From Herbaspirillum seropedicae (GTDB lineage Bacteria > Pseudomonadota > Gammaproteobacteria > Burkholderiales > Burkholderiaceae_D): a stretch of 64,000 nt of DNA. Location: positions 868,001 to 932,000 of the forward strand of contig NZ_CP011930.1 of assembly GCF_001040945.1 (NCBI RefSeq). The letters run 5' to 3'. Position numbers and translations under genes: made by a program. Below the pieces are notes generated by a model. The model did not search any database. It was not told where the DNA came from and saw nothing but the letters and a program-made list of their open reading frames with translations. This document shows, piece by piece, positions 15,871 through 25,457 of the stretch (position 1 is the stretch's first letter; every line of letters starts with the position of its first letter).

Positions 15871-17678
15871 TGAACCTGGCATCCATGAAATTGCCGATCC
15901 TCTTGCCCCTGGTGGTGGTGATGGCGGGCTGCAGTGCGCTGGCCGATCGCATCGAGGGCAACGTCAACCAGGAAGGCGATCGCGCCACGCGGCTGAGCCG
16001 CGATGTCGGTCGCACCGCACCGGGATCGGTGCTGCCCTCCACCCCGCTGGTCAAGCACGAGTCCGGCATCTGGCTGGGCAAGACCGCCATCAAGCTGGGG
16101 CAGCCCTCATTGCCGCCGATCTTCTATGAGCCGACCACCTTCGACCGCACCATCAATTCGCTGACCGAACTGGCCGAACGCATCACCTTGCGCTCAGGCC
16201 TGCCCAGCAAGGTGACGCCGGATGCGTTGGAGGTCTCCTCGGCCGCCTTCCGTCTGCGCGGCGGCGGCATGCCTCTGCGTCCGGGCATGATGGGCGCGGG
16301 CCCGGCCCCAGCCGGCGGCGCGCCGGTCGCCATGCTGCCGCTGCCCCTGGGCGCGCCGGGCGAGGGACAGAGCAGCCCGGTGCAACCCGGACGGGGGCCG
16401 GCTGCCAGCACCGGCCAGACCCAGCCGACCTTTACCGACCTGCCCAATGGCGTGCGCATTGCCTATAACAGCGGTTCGCTCAAGGGCTTGCTCGATACGG
16501 CGGCGGCACGCTTCGGCGTGTCCTGGAAGTTCAGTGAAGGGGTGATCCAGTTCTTCCATACCGAATCGCGCAACTTCCAGATCAGTGCGATTCCGGGCGA
16601 CTCCACCTTCTCGGCCACCGTGACCAGCGGCGCCACGTCGACCGGAGGAACGGCTGGTACCAATGGCGGCGGTGGCAGTGGTGGGGGCAGTGGTGGCGCC
16701 GGCAGCGGCGGTGGCGGCGTCAATGCCAACAACACGCAGAATACCGCCGTCGCCTCCAAGCTCTCGGTCTATACCGGCATCGAGTCGGCCATCAAGGTGA
16801 TGCTCTCGCCCTATGGCAAGGTGCTGGCCTCGCCTGCCACCGGCTCGATCACGGTGGTGGATACCCCTGATTCGCTGGATCGCATCGCCACCTACATCGA
16901 CGGCGAGAACAAGTCACTGTCGCGCCAGATCGCCATCAACGTCACGGTGCTGTCGGTCACCTTGAGCGACGATGACCAGTACGGCATCAACTGGAATGCG
17001 GTGTACAGAAGCCTCAACAGCACTTTCGGCATCGCCAACGCCTATGAGGGGGCATTGAGCACCGGCCTGGTGTCGTTCACGGCGGGTATTCCCAGCAGTG
17101 GAACCTCGGGCTTTTCCGGCAGCCAGGCGGTGATTCAGGCGCTATCCCAGCAGGGCAAGGTGAGGCGCCAGACCACCGCTTCGGTGGTCACGCTGAACAA
17201 CCAGCCGGTGCCGGTGCAGGTGGCACGCCAGACCACCTACCTGCAATCGCTGCAAAGCTCGCTGGTGGCGCAGGTCGGGACGACCACCTCGTTGACACCA
17301 GGCGTGGTGACGGCTGGCTTCAACATGAGCATCCTGCCGCACATGCTGACCAACGGCACGGTGATGCTGCAGTTCTCTACCGATATCTCGACGCTGCGCC
17401 GCATCCGCCAGATCACGGCCAGCACCGATTCCTCCGGCAGGGCCACGGCGCTGATCGAATCGCCCGAACTGGATACGCGCAACTTCCTGCAGCGGGTGGC
17501 GATGAAGTCCAACGAGACGCTCATCATCAGCGGTTTTGAACAGACCGATGAAAACCTCGGCCGCAGCGGCGTGGGGGATCCGAAGAACCTGCTGCTGGGC
17601 GGAGGCGTCTCGGCCGCCACCAACAAGGAAGTGATCGTGGTGCTGATCACCCCGGTGGCCATGGGCTCTGCCTCGTAA
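15870..17678 (+). CDS. pilN: PilN type IVb pilus secretin (lipoprotein)
   Basis: The 602 residues start with a lipoprotein signal (lipobox MAGC, Cys at about 22). A Pro/Gly linker, an extreme Gly-rich tract (about 250-285) and the secretin core follow (VASKLSVYTGIESAIKVMLSPYGKVLASPATGSITVVDTPD, later SGFEQTDEN). It forms the outer-membrane channel for the pilus, as BfpB and R64 PilN do. It is distinct from the T3SS secretin HrcC 1.3 kb upstream. Confidence 0.92.
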   Translation: MNLASMKLPILLPLVVVMAGCSALADRIEGNVNQEGDRATRLSRDVGRTAPGSVLPSTPLVKHESGIWLGKTAIKLGQPSLPPIFYEPTTFDRTINSLTELAERITLRSGLPSKVTPDALEVSSAAFRLRGGGMPLRPGMMGAGPAPAGGAPVAMLPLPLGAPGEGQSSPVQPGRGPAASTGQTQPTFTDLPNGVRIAYNSGSLKGLLDTAAARFGVSWKFSEGVIQFFHTESRNFQISAIPGDSTFSATVTSGATSTGGTAGTNGGGGSGGGSGGAGSGGGGVNANNTQNTAVASKLSVYTGIESAIKVMLSPYGKVLASPATGSITVVDTPDSLDRIATYIDGENKSLSRQIAINVTVLSVTLSDDDQYGINWNAVYRSLNSTFGIANAYEGALSTGLVSFTAGIPSSGTSGFSGSQAVIQALSQQGKVRRQTTASVVTLNNQPVPVQVARQTTYLQSLQSSLVAQVGTTTSLTPGVVTAGFNMSILPHMLTNGTVMLQFSTDISTLRRIRQITASTDSSGRATALIESPELDTRNFLQRVAMKSNETLIISGFEQTDENLGRSGVGDPKNLLLGGGVSAATNKEVIVVLITPVAMGSAS

Positions 17679-17687
17679 AGGGTTGTC

Positions 17688-18953
17688 ATGGCCAGCATCG
17701 TCATCACACTGGACAAGCACAAGTTCGTCGGCGGCTTGTTCTGGCAGTCCCTGTCCAAGCCGCGCGAACTGAACCGCGAGGCGGCCGACCTGGGTCGCAA
17801 GATCGACTCCGACCTGATGGTGATCCGCATGGATCACACCACTGCCCAAGCCGGTTTTGCGCAGTCGCGGGAAGGGATTCGGCGCGGCATGTATTCGCTG
17901 GCAGCGGTGGTATCGAAGACGCTGGCCATCGAGGGCGCGTTCTATGACGGCGAACAGCAACCGGTCCACAACTGGCTCGGGGCGTTCAAGCTGCCGGAGG
18001 GCAACTGGATCTACTTCGCCGTGCGCGACGCCAACTTCCTGCCCAACGGTGACTTCGTGGGCAGCAAGGAAGAGGTGCTCGATCGCCTGCACAACGATTA
18101 CGCACTCGGTGGCTGGAACGTGGTGTTGGGCGAGGAAGAGCTCAAGTCCTTCGGGTTCCATAACTTCCAGCCGCGCGACATCCGCAGCTTCATTCCGCAG
18201 CGCGCGGATGGCAGCCTGCGCATCCACAAATGGTGGGGCCTGCGCCAGATCGGCGGTCGTCCTTCATGGCTGCCCATGGCCGCTGGCGTGGCTGCACTGG
18301 CGGCCCTGTCGCTGGCCGGCGCATGGGGATGGCGGCTCTACCAGCAGAAGCAGCAAGAGCGCGAACGCGAGATCGCCATGCAGCAGGCGCGCGAACGCAT
18401 TCTGCGCGAAGCCTCGGCGGCGGCGCGGCCCTGGTCCAAGCGGGTAGCGCCGGCCATGCTGGTGCGCGCCTGCCAGAAGCAGTTCGTGCATCCGACCGCG
18501 GGCGGCTGGTTGCTGGATTCCTACTCCTGCACCCAGGACCAGCAGACCTACCTGTGGAGGCGCGGGAGCTCTTCCATTGCGATGCTGCGCGAGCAGCTGC
18601 CCGAGGCCCAGGTCGACGCTTCCGGCGAACACGCCAGCTATGTGCGTGCGCTCAAGCTGGGCAACCCGCAGAACGAAGAGCTGCAAGACCAGCGCCAGGC
18701 CATGGAGCAGGTGCTCTCGCGCCTGCAGATGATGGGGGTACCCATGAAGGTCGTGGCGGCGCCCGCGCTGCAGTTGCAGAACGGTGAGCAGCAGTGGCAG
18801 CCGAACTGGCGCAGCTATCTGTTCAAGCTCAACGCCGCCGGCATGGAGCCGCAGGAGATCGCCGGCATTCTCAACCGTCCCGGGGTGCGGGTCGACAAAG
18901 TGCTTTATCAAGGATCCGAATGGATCATGGAGGGAACGATCTATGCAAAGTAA
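17688..18953 (+). CDS. pilO: PilO-type (type IVb) pilus assembly protein
   Basis: The 421-residue protein has an N-terminal cytoplasmic domain (ASIVITLDKHKFVGGLFWQSLSKPRELNREA), one membrane segment at about 200-222 (WLPMAAGVAALAALSLAGAWGW), a charged coiled coil and a periplasmic domain. This is the R64 PilO (PilO2) plan, the inner-membrane scaffold. AAGGG precedes ATG 17688. The end overlaps pilP by 11 bp. Confidence 0.85.
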   Translation: MASIVITLDKHKFVGGLFWQSLSKPRELNREAADLGRKIDSDLMVIRMDHTTAQAGFAQSREGIRRGMYSLAAVVSKTLAIEGAFYDGEQQPVHNWLGAFKLPEGNWIYFAVRDANFLPNGDFVGSKEEVLDRLHNDYALGGWNVVLGEEELKSFGFHNFQPRDIRSFIPQRADGSLRIHKWWGLRQIGGRPSWLPMAAGVAALAALSLAGAWGWRLYQQKQQEREREIAMQQARERILREASAAARPWSKRVAPAMLVRACQKQFVHPTAGGWLLDSYSCTQDQQTYLWRRGSSSIAMLREQLPEAQVDASGEHASYVRALKLGNPQNEELQDQRQAMEQVLSRLQMMGVPMKVVAAPALQLQNGEQQWQPNWRSYLFKLNAAGMEPQEIAGILNRPGVRVDKVLYQGSEWIMEGTIYAK

Positions 18954-19452
18954 GCATTTCAACGCCATGGTCACCGTGGCCATGGCTGCGCTGGCCACTG
19001 GTTGGGCGAGCGCTTGCGCCGCCGAGACGACATCGGAAAGCCTGACCCGGATCGAGGCCGAGACCATGGTCCTCAAGGCGCGCGAAAAGCAGCTGGAGAT
19101 CCAGGCCAGCATCGTCGGCAGGCAGAACGAGATCGCCGCCAAGCAGAGCCTGACGGCGGCCATGACCCAGGCCGAGGTGGTGGGTGATCCGGTGGTGCGG
19201 GCCATCGAGGGCATCGGTGGGCGCATGTATGCGACCCTGCAGATGAGCGATGGCAGCGTCATCGATGTGCAACAGGGCGATACCCTGCCGGGCGGCATGA
19301 AGATCGTCTCCATCGGCCAGCGCGAAGTGCTGGCGCAGTCCAATGGCCGGCGCCTGCGACTGTCGGGCTACGCGCCGCCTTCCAGCAGCTTCAACCCCAG
19401 CTTCCCGCCTGCGGGGATGGCGGGGGCAGCGCTACGGGGAGCGGCAAGATGA
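18943..19452 (+). CDS. pilP: PilP type IVb pilus biogenesis protein
   Basis: The 169-residue protein has a signal peptide (about 1-26) and a short coiled coil (LTRIEAETMVLKAREKQLEIQA). A C-terminal beta domain (YATLQMSDGSVIDVQQGDTLPGGMKIVSIGQREVLAQSNGRRLRLSGYAP) is characteristic of PilP. It is thought to bridge the PilO scaffold and the secretin. It overlaps pilO at the start and pilQ at the stop (ATGA). Confidence 0.85.
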   Translation: MQSKHFNAMVTVAMAALATGWASACAAETTSESLTRIEAETMVLKAREKQLEIQASIVGRQNEIAAKQSLTAAMTQAEVVGDPVVRAIEGIGGRMYATLQMSDGSVIDVQQGDTLPGGMKIVSIGQREVLAQSNGRRLRLSGYAPPSSSFNPSFPPAGMAGAALRGAAR

Positions 19453-21074
19453 AATTGCGTCTGCCACGCCGCCGTGAACAGGCGTTCTCGTCTGCCGGCG
19501 GCGCCATTGAAATCGTTCCGGGATTCGACGGCGCCCAGATCCTGAGCCACTCCGGCATGCTCGAAGCCGGCCAGGAAGAACGCAAGCTGCTGTGCCTGCT
19601 GGCCGATGGCCGCTTGCTGGTGGTGGCCGGCCAGGAGCTCAATCCGCATGTGCAATCCTACATCGGCCGGCTGGAGCGCCTGGGGCAGCCCTACCAGCTG
19701 GTGCCGGGTGACATCGCGGTGATCTACCGGATGAACCGCATCAGCACGCGTATCGGCGGGCCCCAGCCGGAAGAGCGCCATCAGGAGCACACCATGATGC
19801 AGGTCACGGCCAAGGACCTGCTCAACAAGGCCTGTCGCTCGCGTGCGTCCGACATCCACCTGCGGGTGCGCAAGAACTGTACGGAAATCTATTTCCGCAT
19901 CCATAACGACCTGGTGCAGGTGGGCGGCCAGACGCGTGAATACGGCGAGCGCCTGCTGGCCACGCTGTATGGCGCCATGACCTCGGTCTCGGACAGTTCG
20001 TACAAGCCGACCGAGCGCCAGGACGCCGCCATCGCGGATCGCGACAAGCTGCCGCCGGCCTTGTATGGGGTACGCATCGCCACGGTGCCCACCAGCGAAG
20101 GTTCGGTGATGGTGCTGCGCCTGCTGTACAACGATGCGGGCGACAACATCGACCTGCGTCCACTCGGCTTCTCGGAGGCCCATGCGAGCGCCTTGCAGAA
20201 GCTCAAGGAACAGCCGGTGGGCATGAACATCATCAGCGGCCCGACCGGTTCGGGCAAGTCGACCACGCTGCAGCGCGTGCTCACGGGCGAGATCATCGAG
20301 GCCGAAGGCAAGTTGCATGTCTTGACCATCGAAGATCCGGTGGAATACCCGATCGACGGCGCGGTACAGACCGCGGTGACCAATGCCGGCAGCGAGGAAG
20401 AGCGCTCGCGCGCCTTTGCCGCCGCCATTTCCAACGCCATGCGGCTCGATCCTGACACCATCATGATCGGCGAAGTGCGTGACCGGGCCACGGCCCAGAA
20501 TGCGCTGCGGGCTTCGATGACGGGGCACCAGGTCTGGACCACGGTCCATGCCAACAGCGCCCTGGCGATCATCGACCGGCTGCTGGATCTGGGCCTACCC
20601 GCCAGTCTGGTAGCCGACCATGCGGTGGTGACCGGCCTGATCAGCCAGCGGCTGGTCAAGAAGCTGTGCCCGTGCTGCCGCCAGCCTCTGGCCGCGCGTC
20701 CGGAGGTGCTGCCTGCGGCCGTGCTGGCGCGAGTGCGCCAGGCGGTCTCGCCCAGCCTGGACGGCGTATGCGTGACCGGACCGGGCTGCGAGCACTGCGC
20801 CGGGCAGGGCACCGTCGGACGCACCGTGGTGGCGGAAATCATCATTCCCGACGACCACTTCTTCCGCCTGGTGCGCCAGGGGGAGAAGAGCGAGGCGCTG
20901 CAATACTGGATCGACGAGCTGGGCGGCCAGACGATGCTGGCGCATGCCATCGACAAGGTGGCCTGCGGCGAGATCGATCCGCGCATGGCCGAGAAGGTGG
21001 TGGGCCATCTGATCTACGAACGCGCGCCGGTGGCGCCGTTTCTAACCGTGGTGGAGGGGCGCAGTGCTACCTGA
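19449..21074 (+). CDS. pilQ: PilQ pilus assembly (extension) ATPase
   Basis: The 541-residue GspE-family ATPase has Walker A GPTGSGKS at about 264-271, the Asp-box ASDIHLRV (about 134-141), TIEDPVEYPI, GEVRD and a Cys cluster (CPCC ... CEHC, about 403-462). It powers pilin polymerisation. The N-terminal ~110 residues form an extra domain as in R64 PilQ. The start overlaps pilP by 4 bp and the end overlaps pilR by 11 bp. Confidence 0.95.
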   Translation: MKLRLPRRREQAFSSAGGAIEIVPGFDGAQILSHSGMLEAGQEERKLLCLLADGRLLVVAGQELNPHVQSYIGRLERLGQPYQLVPGDIAVIYRMNRISTRIGGPQPEERHQEHTMMQVTAKDLLNKACRSRASDIHLRVRKNCTEIYFRIHNDLVQVGGQTREYGERLLATLYGAMTSVSDSSYKPTERQDAAIADRDKLPPALYGVRIATVPTSEGSVMVLRLLYNDAGDNIDLRPLGFSEAHASALQKLKEQPVGMNIISGPTGSGKSTTLQRVLTGEIIEAEGKLHVLTIEDPVEYPIDGAVQTAVTNAGSEEERSRAFAAAISNAMRLDPDTIMIGEVRDRATAQNALRASMTGHQVWTTVHANSALAIIDRLLDLGLPASLVADHAVVTGLISQRLVKKLCPCCRQPLAARPEVLPAAVLARVRQAVSPSLDGVCVTGPGCEHCAGQGTVGRTVVAEIIIPDDHFFRLVRQGEKSEALQYWIDELGGQTMLAHAIDKVACGEIDPRMAEKVVGHLIYERAPVAPFLTVVEGRSAT

Positions 21075-22137
21075 TCTGAACCGCTGGTGGGCCAAGGCCC
21101 AGTTCACCGATACGGCGCGGCTGCGCCTGTACCGCAAGATGTCCAAGATGCTCAGCAATGGCCTGCCGCTGCTGAAGGTGCTCGAAGAGCTGCGCGACCG
21201 CGAGTCGCACTATGGCAAGAAACCCAAGGAACCGCTGGCGATCATTCTCGATGATTGCCGCCGCAGCGTACAGAACGGTCGGCTGCTCTCGGAGGCGCTG
21301 GAAGGCTGGGCGCCGCGCGCCGAGCAGATGATCCTGATGGCCGGGGAGCAGTCCGGCAAGCTCGAAGGCACCCTGGTGGCGGTGGTCAACGTGGTGCAGG
21401 CGCGCAAGAAGATCCATTCGGTGATCGTGGGCGGCATGGCCTATCCGCTGGCGATCCTGGCGCTGGTGCTGTCCTACGTCTATCTGTTCGGGGTCAAGGT
21501 GATCCCGCAGTTCACCCTGATGATGGACCCGGCCAAATGGCATGGCGCGGCGCGCTCGCTGTACCTGATGTCGCTCTGGGTGCAGCAGTGGATGGGCTAC
21601 ACGCTGGTAGCGCTGGCCCTGCTGATCGTGCTGCTGATCGTATCGATGCCGCGCTGGCGCGGCAACCTGCGGATCTGGGTCGATCGCACGCCGCCCTATT
21701 CGATCTATCGGCTGATGGTGGGCAGCGGTTTCCTGATGGCGTTCTCGGCCCTGCAAAGCGCCGGCGTCACGGTCGAGAAGGCGCTCATGCGCTTGTCGGG
21801 CGTGGCCCAGCCGTGGCTGCGCGAACGGCTCGATGGCGCGCTCCTGGGCGTGCGATCCGGTTTGAATTGCGGTGAAGCCTTGCGCAACACTGGTTACGGA
21901 TTCCCGTCACGGGAGGTCATCGACGACCTGTGCGTCTATGCCGAATACAAAGGCTTCGCCGAAGCCCTGAAACTGCTGGCCGACGAATGGATGGAGCAGG
22001 GGGTGGAAATGATTTCCCTGCGCATGAAGGTGGTCAATGGTTTCGCGGTGGTGACCATGGCCATGGTCATCGGCTGGCTGGTGATCGGATTCTTTGGCAT
22101 CCAGCAGGAAATCGCGGCGCTGGCCCGTGCGCACTAG
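21064..22137 (+). CDS. pilR: PilR inner-membrane platform protein (GspF family)
   Basis: The 357-residue protein has two GspF repeats and membrane segments at about 122-145, 175-200 and 330-352. LRLYRKMSKMLSNGLPLLKVLEEL and LMAGEQSGKLEGTL are family features. It is the membrane platform worked by PilQ. The GTG start lies within the end of pilQ. Confidence 0.93.
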   Translation: MLPDLNRWWAKAQFTDTARLRLYRKMSKMLSNGLPLLKVLEELRDRESHYGKKPKEPLAIILDDCRRSVQNGRLLSEALEGWAPRAEQMILMAGEQSGKLEGTLVAVVNVVQARKKIHSVIVGGMAYPLAILALVLSYVYLFGVKVIPQFTLMMDPAKWHGAARSLYLMSLWVQQWMGYTLVALALLIVLLIVSMPRWRGNLRIWVDRTPPYSIYRLMVGSGFLMAFSALQSAGVTVEKALMRLSGVAQPWLRERLDGALLGVRSGLNCGEALRNTGYGFPSREVIDDLCVYAEYKGFAEALKLLADEWMEQGVEMISLRMKVVNGFAVVTMAMVIGWLVIGFFGIQQEIAALARAH

Positions 22138-22211
22138 CCGTCGGCACGTCCACGCAAGCGAGGTTTTTTCAACGAGTTCTACTTGGCACTCAACTTTGAT
22201 AGGGGTTCATC

Positions 22212-22763
22212 ATGCAAGACGAAAAAGTAAAAGACAGCCATCGGCCAGCCATCCGTTCCGATAGTCCGCTGCAACGCCAGCAAGGCGCCTCGCTGCTGGA
22301 GGGCATTGCCTACCTGGGGATCGCGGCCATCGTGGTCATGGGCGCCATCTCACTGCTGACCGGGGCCTTCAGCAGCGCCAAATCGAACCAGGCCAACGAA
22401 GAGGTGATCGGCCTGCGCACGGCGGTGCGCAAGCTCTACATGGGACAGACCTATCCCACCACGGCGGTGGTCGATACCTTGATCGCCGCCAAGGCCGTGC
22501 CCGGCACGCTGGCCATCGATGGCGGCGCGCTCAAGAATAGCTGGGGCGGGACGGTGGCCGTGGCGGGCAGCGGCACCGGGTTCACCATCACCTATCCGCA
22601 GGTGCCCAAGGATGTCTGCGTGAGCATGCTCTCCGGCGCCAACGGCTGGACCTCGGTCAACGCCAATGGCGGCACTGCCGTCCAGACGTTCCCGGTGACG
22701 GCCTCCCAGGCCACCGGCCTATGCACGGCGGCGGACAACTCGGTGGTCTATACCTCCAGCTGA
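22212..22763 (+). CDS. pilS: PilS major type IVb pilin
   Basis: The 183-residue prepilin has a long (27-residue) charged leader ending QRQQG, cleaved before ASLLEG, with Glu5 of the mature chain in place. The hydrophobic stalk is about 34-54. Two Cys in the globular domain (about 137 and 173) can form the D-loop disulphide of type IVb pilins. AGGGG precedes the start. A 74-bp gap upstream holds TTGGCAC-N5-TTTGA, which resembles a sigma-54 promoter but lacks the GC at -12. Confidence 0.92.
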   Translation: MQDEKVKDSHRPAIRSDSPLQRQQGASLLEGIAYLGIAAIVVMGAISLLTGAFSSAKSNQANEEVIGLRTAVRKLYMGQTYPTTAVVDTLIAAKAVPGTLAIDGGALKNSWGGTVAVAGSGTGFTITYPQVPKDVCVSMLSGANGWTSVNANGGTAVQTFPVTASQATGLCTAADNSVVYTSS

Positions 22764-22853
22764 GCGCTGGCCTGACGTCCAGTCAGCAACGCCCGTGTTC
22801 CAACCTTGCCGCCGGACATGGCGCCGGCGGCGCGCATCGCCAGGGAGTCGTGC

Positions 22854-23351
22854 ATGTGGAATGCCGTAGTGCTGGCCGTGATGATCGCGGCCGCAGGGGT
22901 GTACACCACCCGCAATCTCCAGGCGGTCGATCAGGCCCATCAGGAGCTGGCCTCGGCCGATGCGGCAGAGGTGGGCATCTACCGTAACGCCGTGATCGAT
23001 TATTTCAGCGACCATGACGTGGTCAATACCAGCGTGTCGACCGCCAGCCTCAAGAGCGGCGCCTACCTGCCATCCTGGAGCAGGCTGTACCAGCAGAGCG
23101 GGGCGCTGTCCTGGACCAACTACCGCGACGCCGACGGCGTCATCTATGTCTACGCCACCAGCCTGCCGCCGCGCAACCTGGCGGCCGAACTGGCCAGGCT
23201 GGCGCGCAATTCGGTATTGCTGGGCGTCTATGACAGCGCCCACGCCACCTTGCAGTCACCGGTGTATGGCGAGACCCACATCCCGGTGACGGCGCTTTCT
23301 TCCCTGTCGATTCCCAATGGCGCGCCGGTCTGGCTCGCAATGACGAAATGA
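22854..23351 (+). CDS. pilM: PilM-like pilus accessory protein
   Basis: The 165-residue protein has an N-terminal membrane anchor (WNAVVLAVMIAAAGVYTT) and a periplasmic domain, like PilM of IncI/type IVb systems. GGGAG precedes ATG 22854. In R64 pilM lies before pilN; here it has moved between the major pilin and pilV. The stop overlaps pilV (ATGA). Confidence 0.72.
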   Translation: MWNAVVLAVMIAAAGVYTTRNLQAVDQAHQELASADAAEVGIYRNAVIDYFSDHDVVNTSVSTASLKSGAYLPSWSRLYQQSGALSWTNYRDADGVIYVYATSLPPRNLAAELARLARNSVLLGVYDSAHATLQSPVYGETHIPVTALSSLSIPNGAPVWLAMTK

Positions 23352-24751
23352 ACAAGATACCCAGCAGATTGCCTCCCCCGGCGCACCGCCAGCGCGGTAT
23401 CGCCATGATTGAAGTGCTCGGCGCGCTGGCCGTCGGCGCGGCCCTGGTGATGGGCTTGTCGAGCGTGATGGATACGTCCCTGGAAGATGTGAAAGGGCAG
23501 CAGGCGGCCTATCACCAGTCGCAGATCGTGGCGGCCGCGCAGAAGTACATCGCCGCCAACAGCGCCAGTCTGCAGAGCGCGCTGCCGGCCGCTTCGTCGC
23601 TGATGGCGGTGGGGGTGCCGCAGCTCATCGCCGGCAAGTTCCTGGCCACTGGCACGCTGACCAAGAACGTCTATGGGCAGACGCCTTGCCTGCTGATCCG
23701 CCAGCCGGACCCGGCCGGGGCGCCCGGGCAGTTCGACGCCCTGGTCGTCACCAGCGGCGGCACGCCCATCCCGTCCAAGGCGATTGCCATGATCGCCGCC
23801 AATGCCGGGCCGGGCGGCGGCTACATCAGCACCGCCGACCCCGGCAACGCCCGTGGCAGCAACTGGAGCAACAGCACGGCGTTCTATCGCAGCACCACCT
23901 GCGCGGGAGGCAACAACCTGAGCGGCGGCAGCGCCGATGGCGGCCATCTGGCCTCCAACCTCTTCTATGACGGACCGGGACAGGTCGCGGCCGACTTCCT
24001 CTATCGCAACGCGGTGCCGGGACGTCCCGAGCTGAACCGGATGAATACCCCGATCCGCATGGCCAGCAACGCGCTGGTGGCGCTTGGCTCGTCTTGCCTG
24101 AACAGCGCCGGTGTGGCCGAGGCCGGCATGGCCATCGATAGCGCCACGCGCGGCCTGGCGGTGTGCGGCGCGGCCGGCGTCTGGACCTCGCCCACGCAGT
24201 GGAAGAATCCCGTGGCCAGCTATGCCAGCCTGCCCGCTGCGGGCAATAGCGTGGGCGACGTGCGCATGGTGACCGGGCTGTCGCGCGCCTTCACTTACAA
24301 CGGCAGCGGCTGGGTCGCCCTGGCGGTGGACCAGAACGGCGACCTCAACGTGCCCGCCACGATGACGGCCCGCAACGTGCGCACCACGCAGAATATCGTG
24401 GCCAATGGAACCATCCATGCCGATCAAGACATTAGTACAGGTGGGTCCGTCTCGGCCGACTATGACGTCAACGCCGCACATGCCGTCAATACAGTCGATC
24501 TGTACGCCGCTCACAACGTGGTGACCGAAGGGCTGCAGGTGAACCGCTGGGCGTCCAGCCCGGCGTTCTCGGTAGGCATCAACTATTTCGTTGCCGGCGC
24601 GCCTTGTCACTACTCGGAGTGGGACCCCTGGGAAGGCACGAACCACATCACGTTCCCGGTAGGAACGGTGGTCATGGATGCCAATTATGTGCCGCTGATC
24701 TGCGGCGCCGACAAAACGATGAGATACGCAAATGGAACCTATACACCCTGA
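23348..24751 (+). CDS. pilV: PilV minor tip pilin / adhesin
   Basis: The 467-residue prepilin has leader end HRQRG before IAMIEVLGALAVGAALVMG. A large Ser/Gly/Asn-rich body and a C-terminal variable-looking domain (GINYFVAGAPCHYSEWDPWEG...) follow. PilV sits at the pilus tip and sets recipient or host specificity. R64 PilV ends are switched by a shufflon; I see no recombinase gene and no repeated recombination sites here, so this one looks fixed. It overlaps pilT by 20 bp. Confidence 0.85.
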   Translation: MNKIPSRLPPPAHRQRGIAMIEVLGALAVGAALVMGLSSVMDTSLEDVKGQQAAYHQSQIVAAAQKYIAANSASLQSALPAASSLMAVGVPQLIAGKFLATGTLTKNVYGQTPCLLIRQPDPAGAPGQFDALVVTSGGTPIPSKAIAMIAANAGPGGGYISTADPGNARGSNWSNSTAFYRSTTCAGGNNLSGGSADGGHLASNLFYDGPGQVAADFLYRNAVPGRPELNRMNTPIRMASNALVALGSSCLNSAGVAEAGMAIDSATRGLAVCGAAGVWTSPTQWKNPVASYASLPAAGNSVGDVRMVTGLSRAFTYNGSGWVALAVDQNGDLNVPATMTARNVRTTQNIVANGTIHADQDISTGGSVSADYDVNAAHAVNTVDLYAAHNVVTEGLQVNRWASSPAFSVGINYFVAGAPCHYSEWDPWEGTNHITFPVGTVVMDANYVPLICGADKTMRYANGTYTP

Positions 24752-25229
24752 ATACCCTGAACATCCTGAACGAGCGAGCTGGCGCAAGCGCCTCCTGTGG
24801 CAAGCCGTGGCGCTCATGCTGGCCGCGCTGAGCTACGCTCCGACGCTGGCGCTGGCCTGCTGGAACGAGACCGCCTCCTGGTATGGCGTCAATGTGCACC
24901 TGCTGTACGCCATCGCCAAGACGGAATCGAACCTCAACCCCAAGGCCATGAACAAGAACAAGAACGGCAGCTACGACATCGGCATGATGCAGATCAACAG
25001 CAGCTGGCTGCCCACGCTGCGCAAGTATGGCGTGACCGAAGAGAACCTGCGCGACCCCTGCGTGAACCTGCAGGTGGGCGCCTGGATCCTGGCCCAGAAC
25101 ATGCAACGCATGGGCCTGACCTGGGACGCGGTGGGCGCCTACAATGCGCGCAATCCCAAGCTGCGCGTGAAGTACGCACAGAAGGTCTACAAGAACATCC
25201 CGCAAGAGGTGATGGCGCAGGCGCAGTGA
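24732..25229 (+). CDS. pilT: PilT-type lytic transglycosylase
   Basis: The 165-residue protein has a signal peptide (about 20-42) and a goose-type lysozyme fold: catalytic Glu in LLYAIAKTESNLNPKA, then DIGMMQINSSWLPTL and YNARN. It opens peptidoglycan for pilus passage. It might also serve the T3SS, which lacks its own HrpH-like enzyme in this window. This is the R64 PilT, unrelated to the retraction ATPase of the same name. Confidence 0.9.
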   Translation: MEPIHPEYPEHPERASWRKRLLWQAVALMLAALSYAPTLALACWNETASWYGVNVHLLYAIAKTESNLNPKAMNKNKNGSYDIGMMQINSSWLPTLRKYGVTEENLRDPCVNLQVGAWILAQNMQRMGLTWDAVGAYNARNPKLRVKYAQKVYKNIPQEVMAQAQ

Positions 25230-25380
25230 TGATCTGTGACAGCAAGGTCATGAAAAACATTGATTTTTAGCTCGCCGCGGCATTTTTTGCTCAACGCCAT
25301 ACGGCCTCAAACGCCCGTGGCAGAGGCAGTGGACGCCAGCGTGTTGAAGATTCTTGAACATTTGCGACGCGCCAAGCAGG

Positions 25381-25386
25381 TATAGT
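25381..25386 (+). promoter_or_regulatory. Possible -10 box of the retraction ATPase gene
   Basis: TATAGT lies in a 228-bp gap after the pilus operon, 71 bp before the ATPase start; no clear -35 is seen at the right spacing. It suggests that the ATPase can be expressed apart from the pilus operon. Confidence 0.3.
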
Positions 25387-25457
25387 AGACTCATTCGCTG
25401 GCGTCTCGCCAAACGCCGTCAATCAAGACAAAAAGTGCTAACAAATCAGGTGGCTGA

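Noticed and set aside
22183..22200. Sigma-54 promoter before pilS
   Set aside because: TTGGCAC matches the -24 element but the -12 element lacks GC.
23348..24751. Shufflon in pilV
   Set aside because: No repeated recombination sites and no recombinase gene seen.
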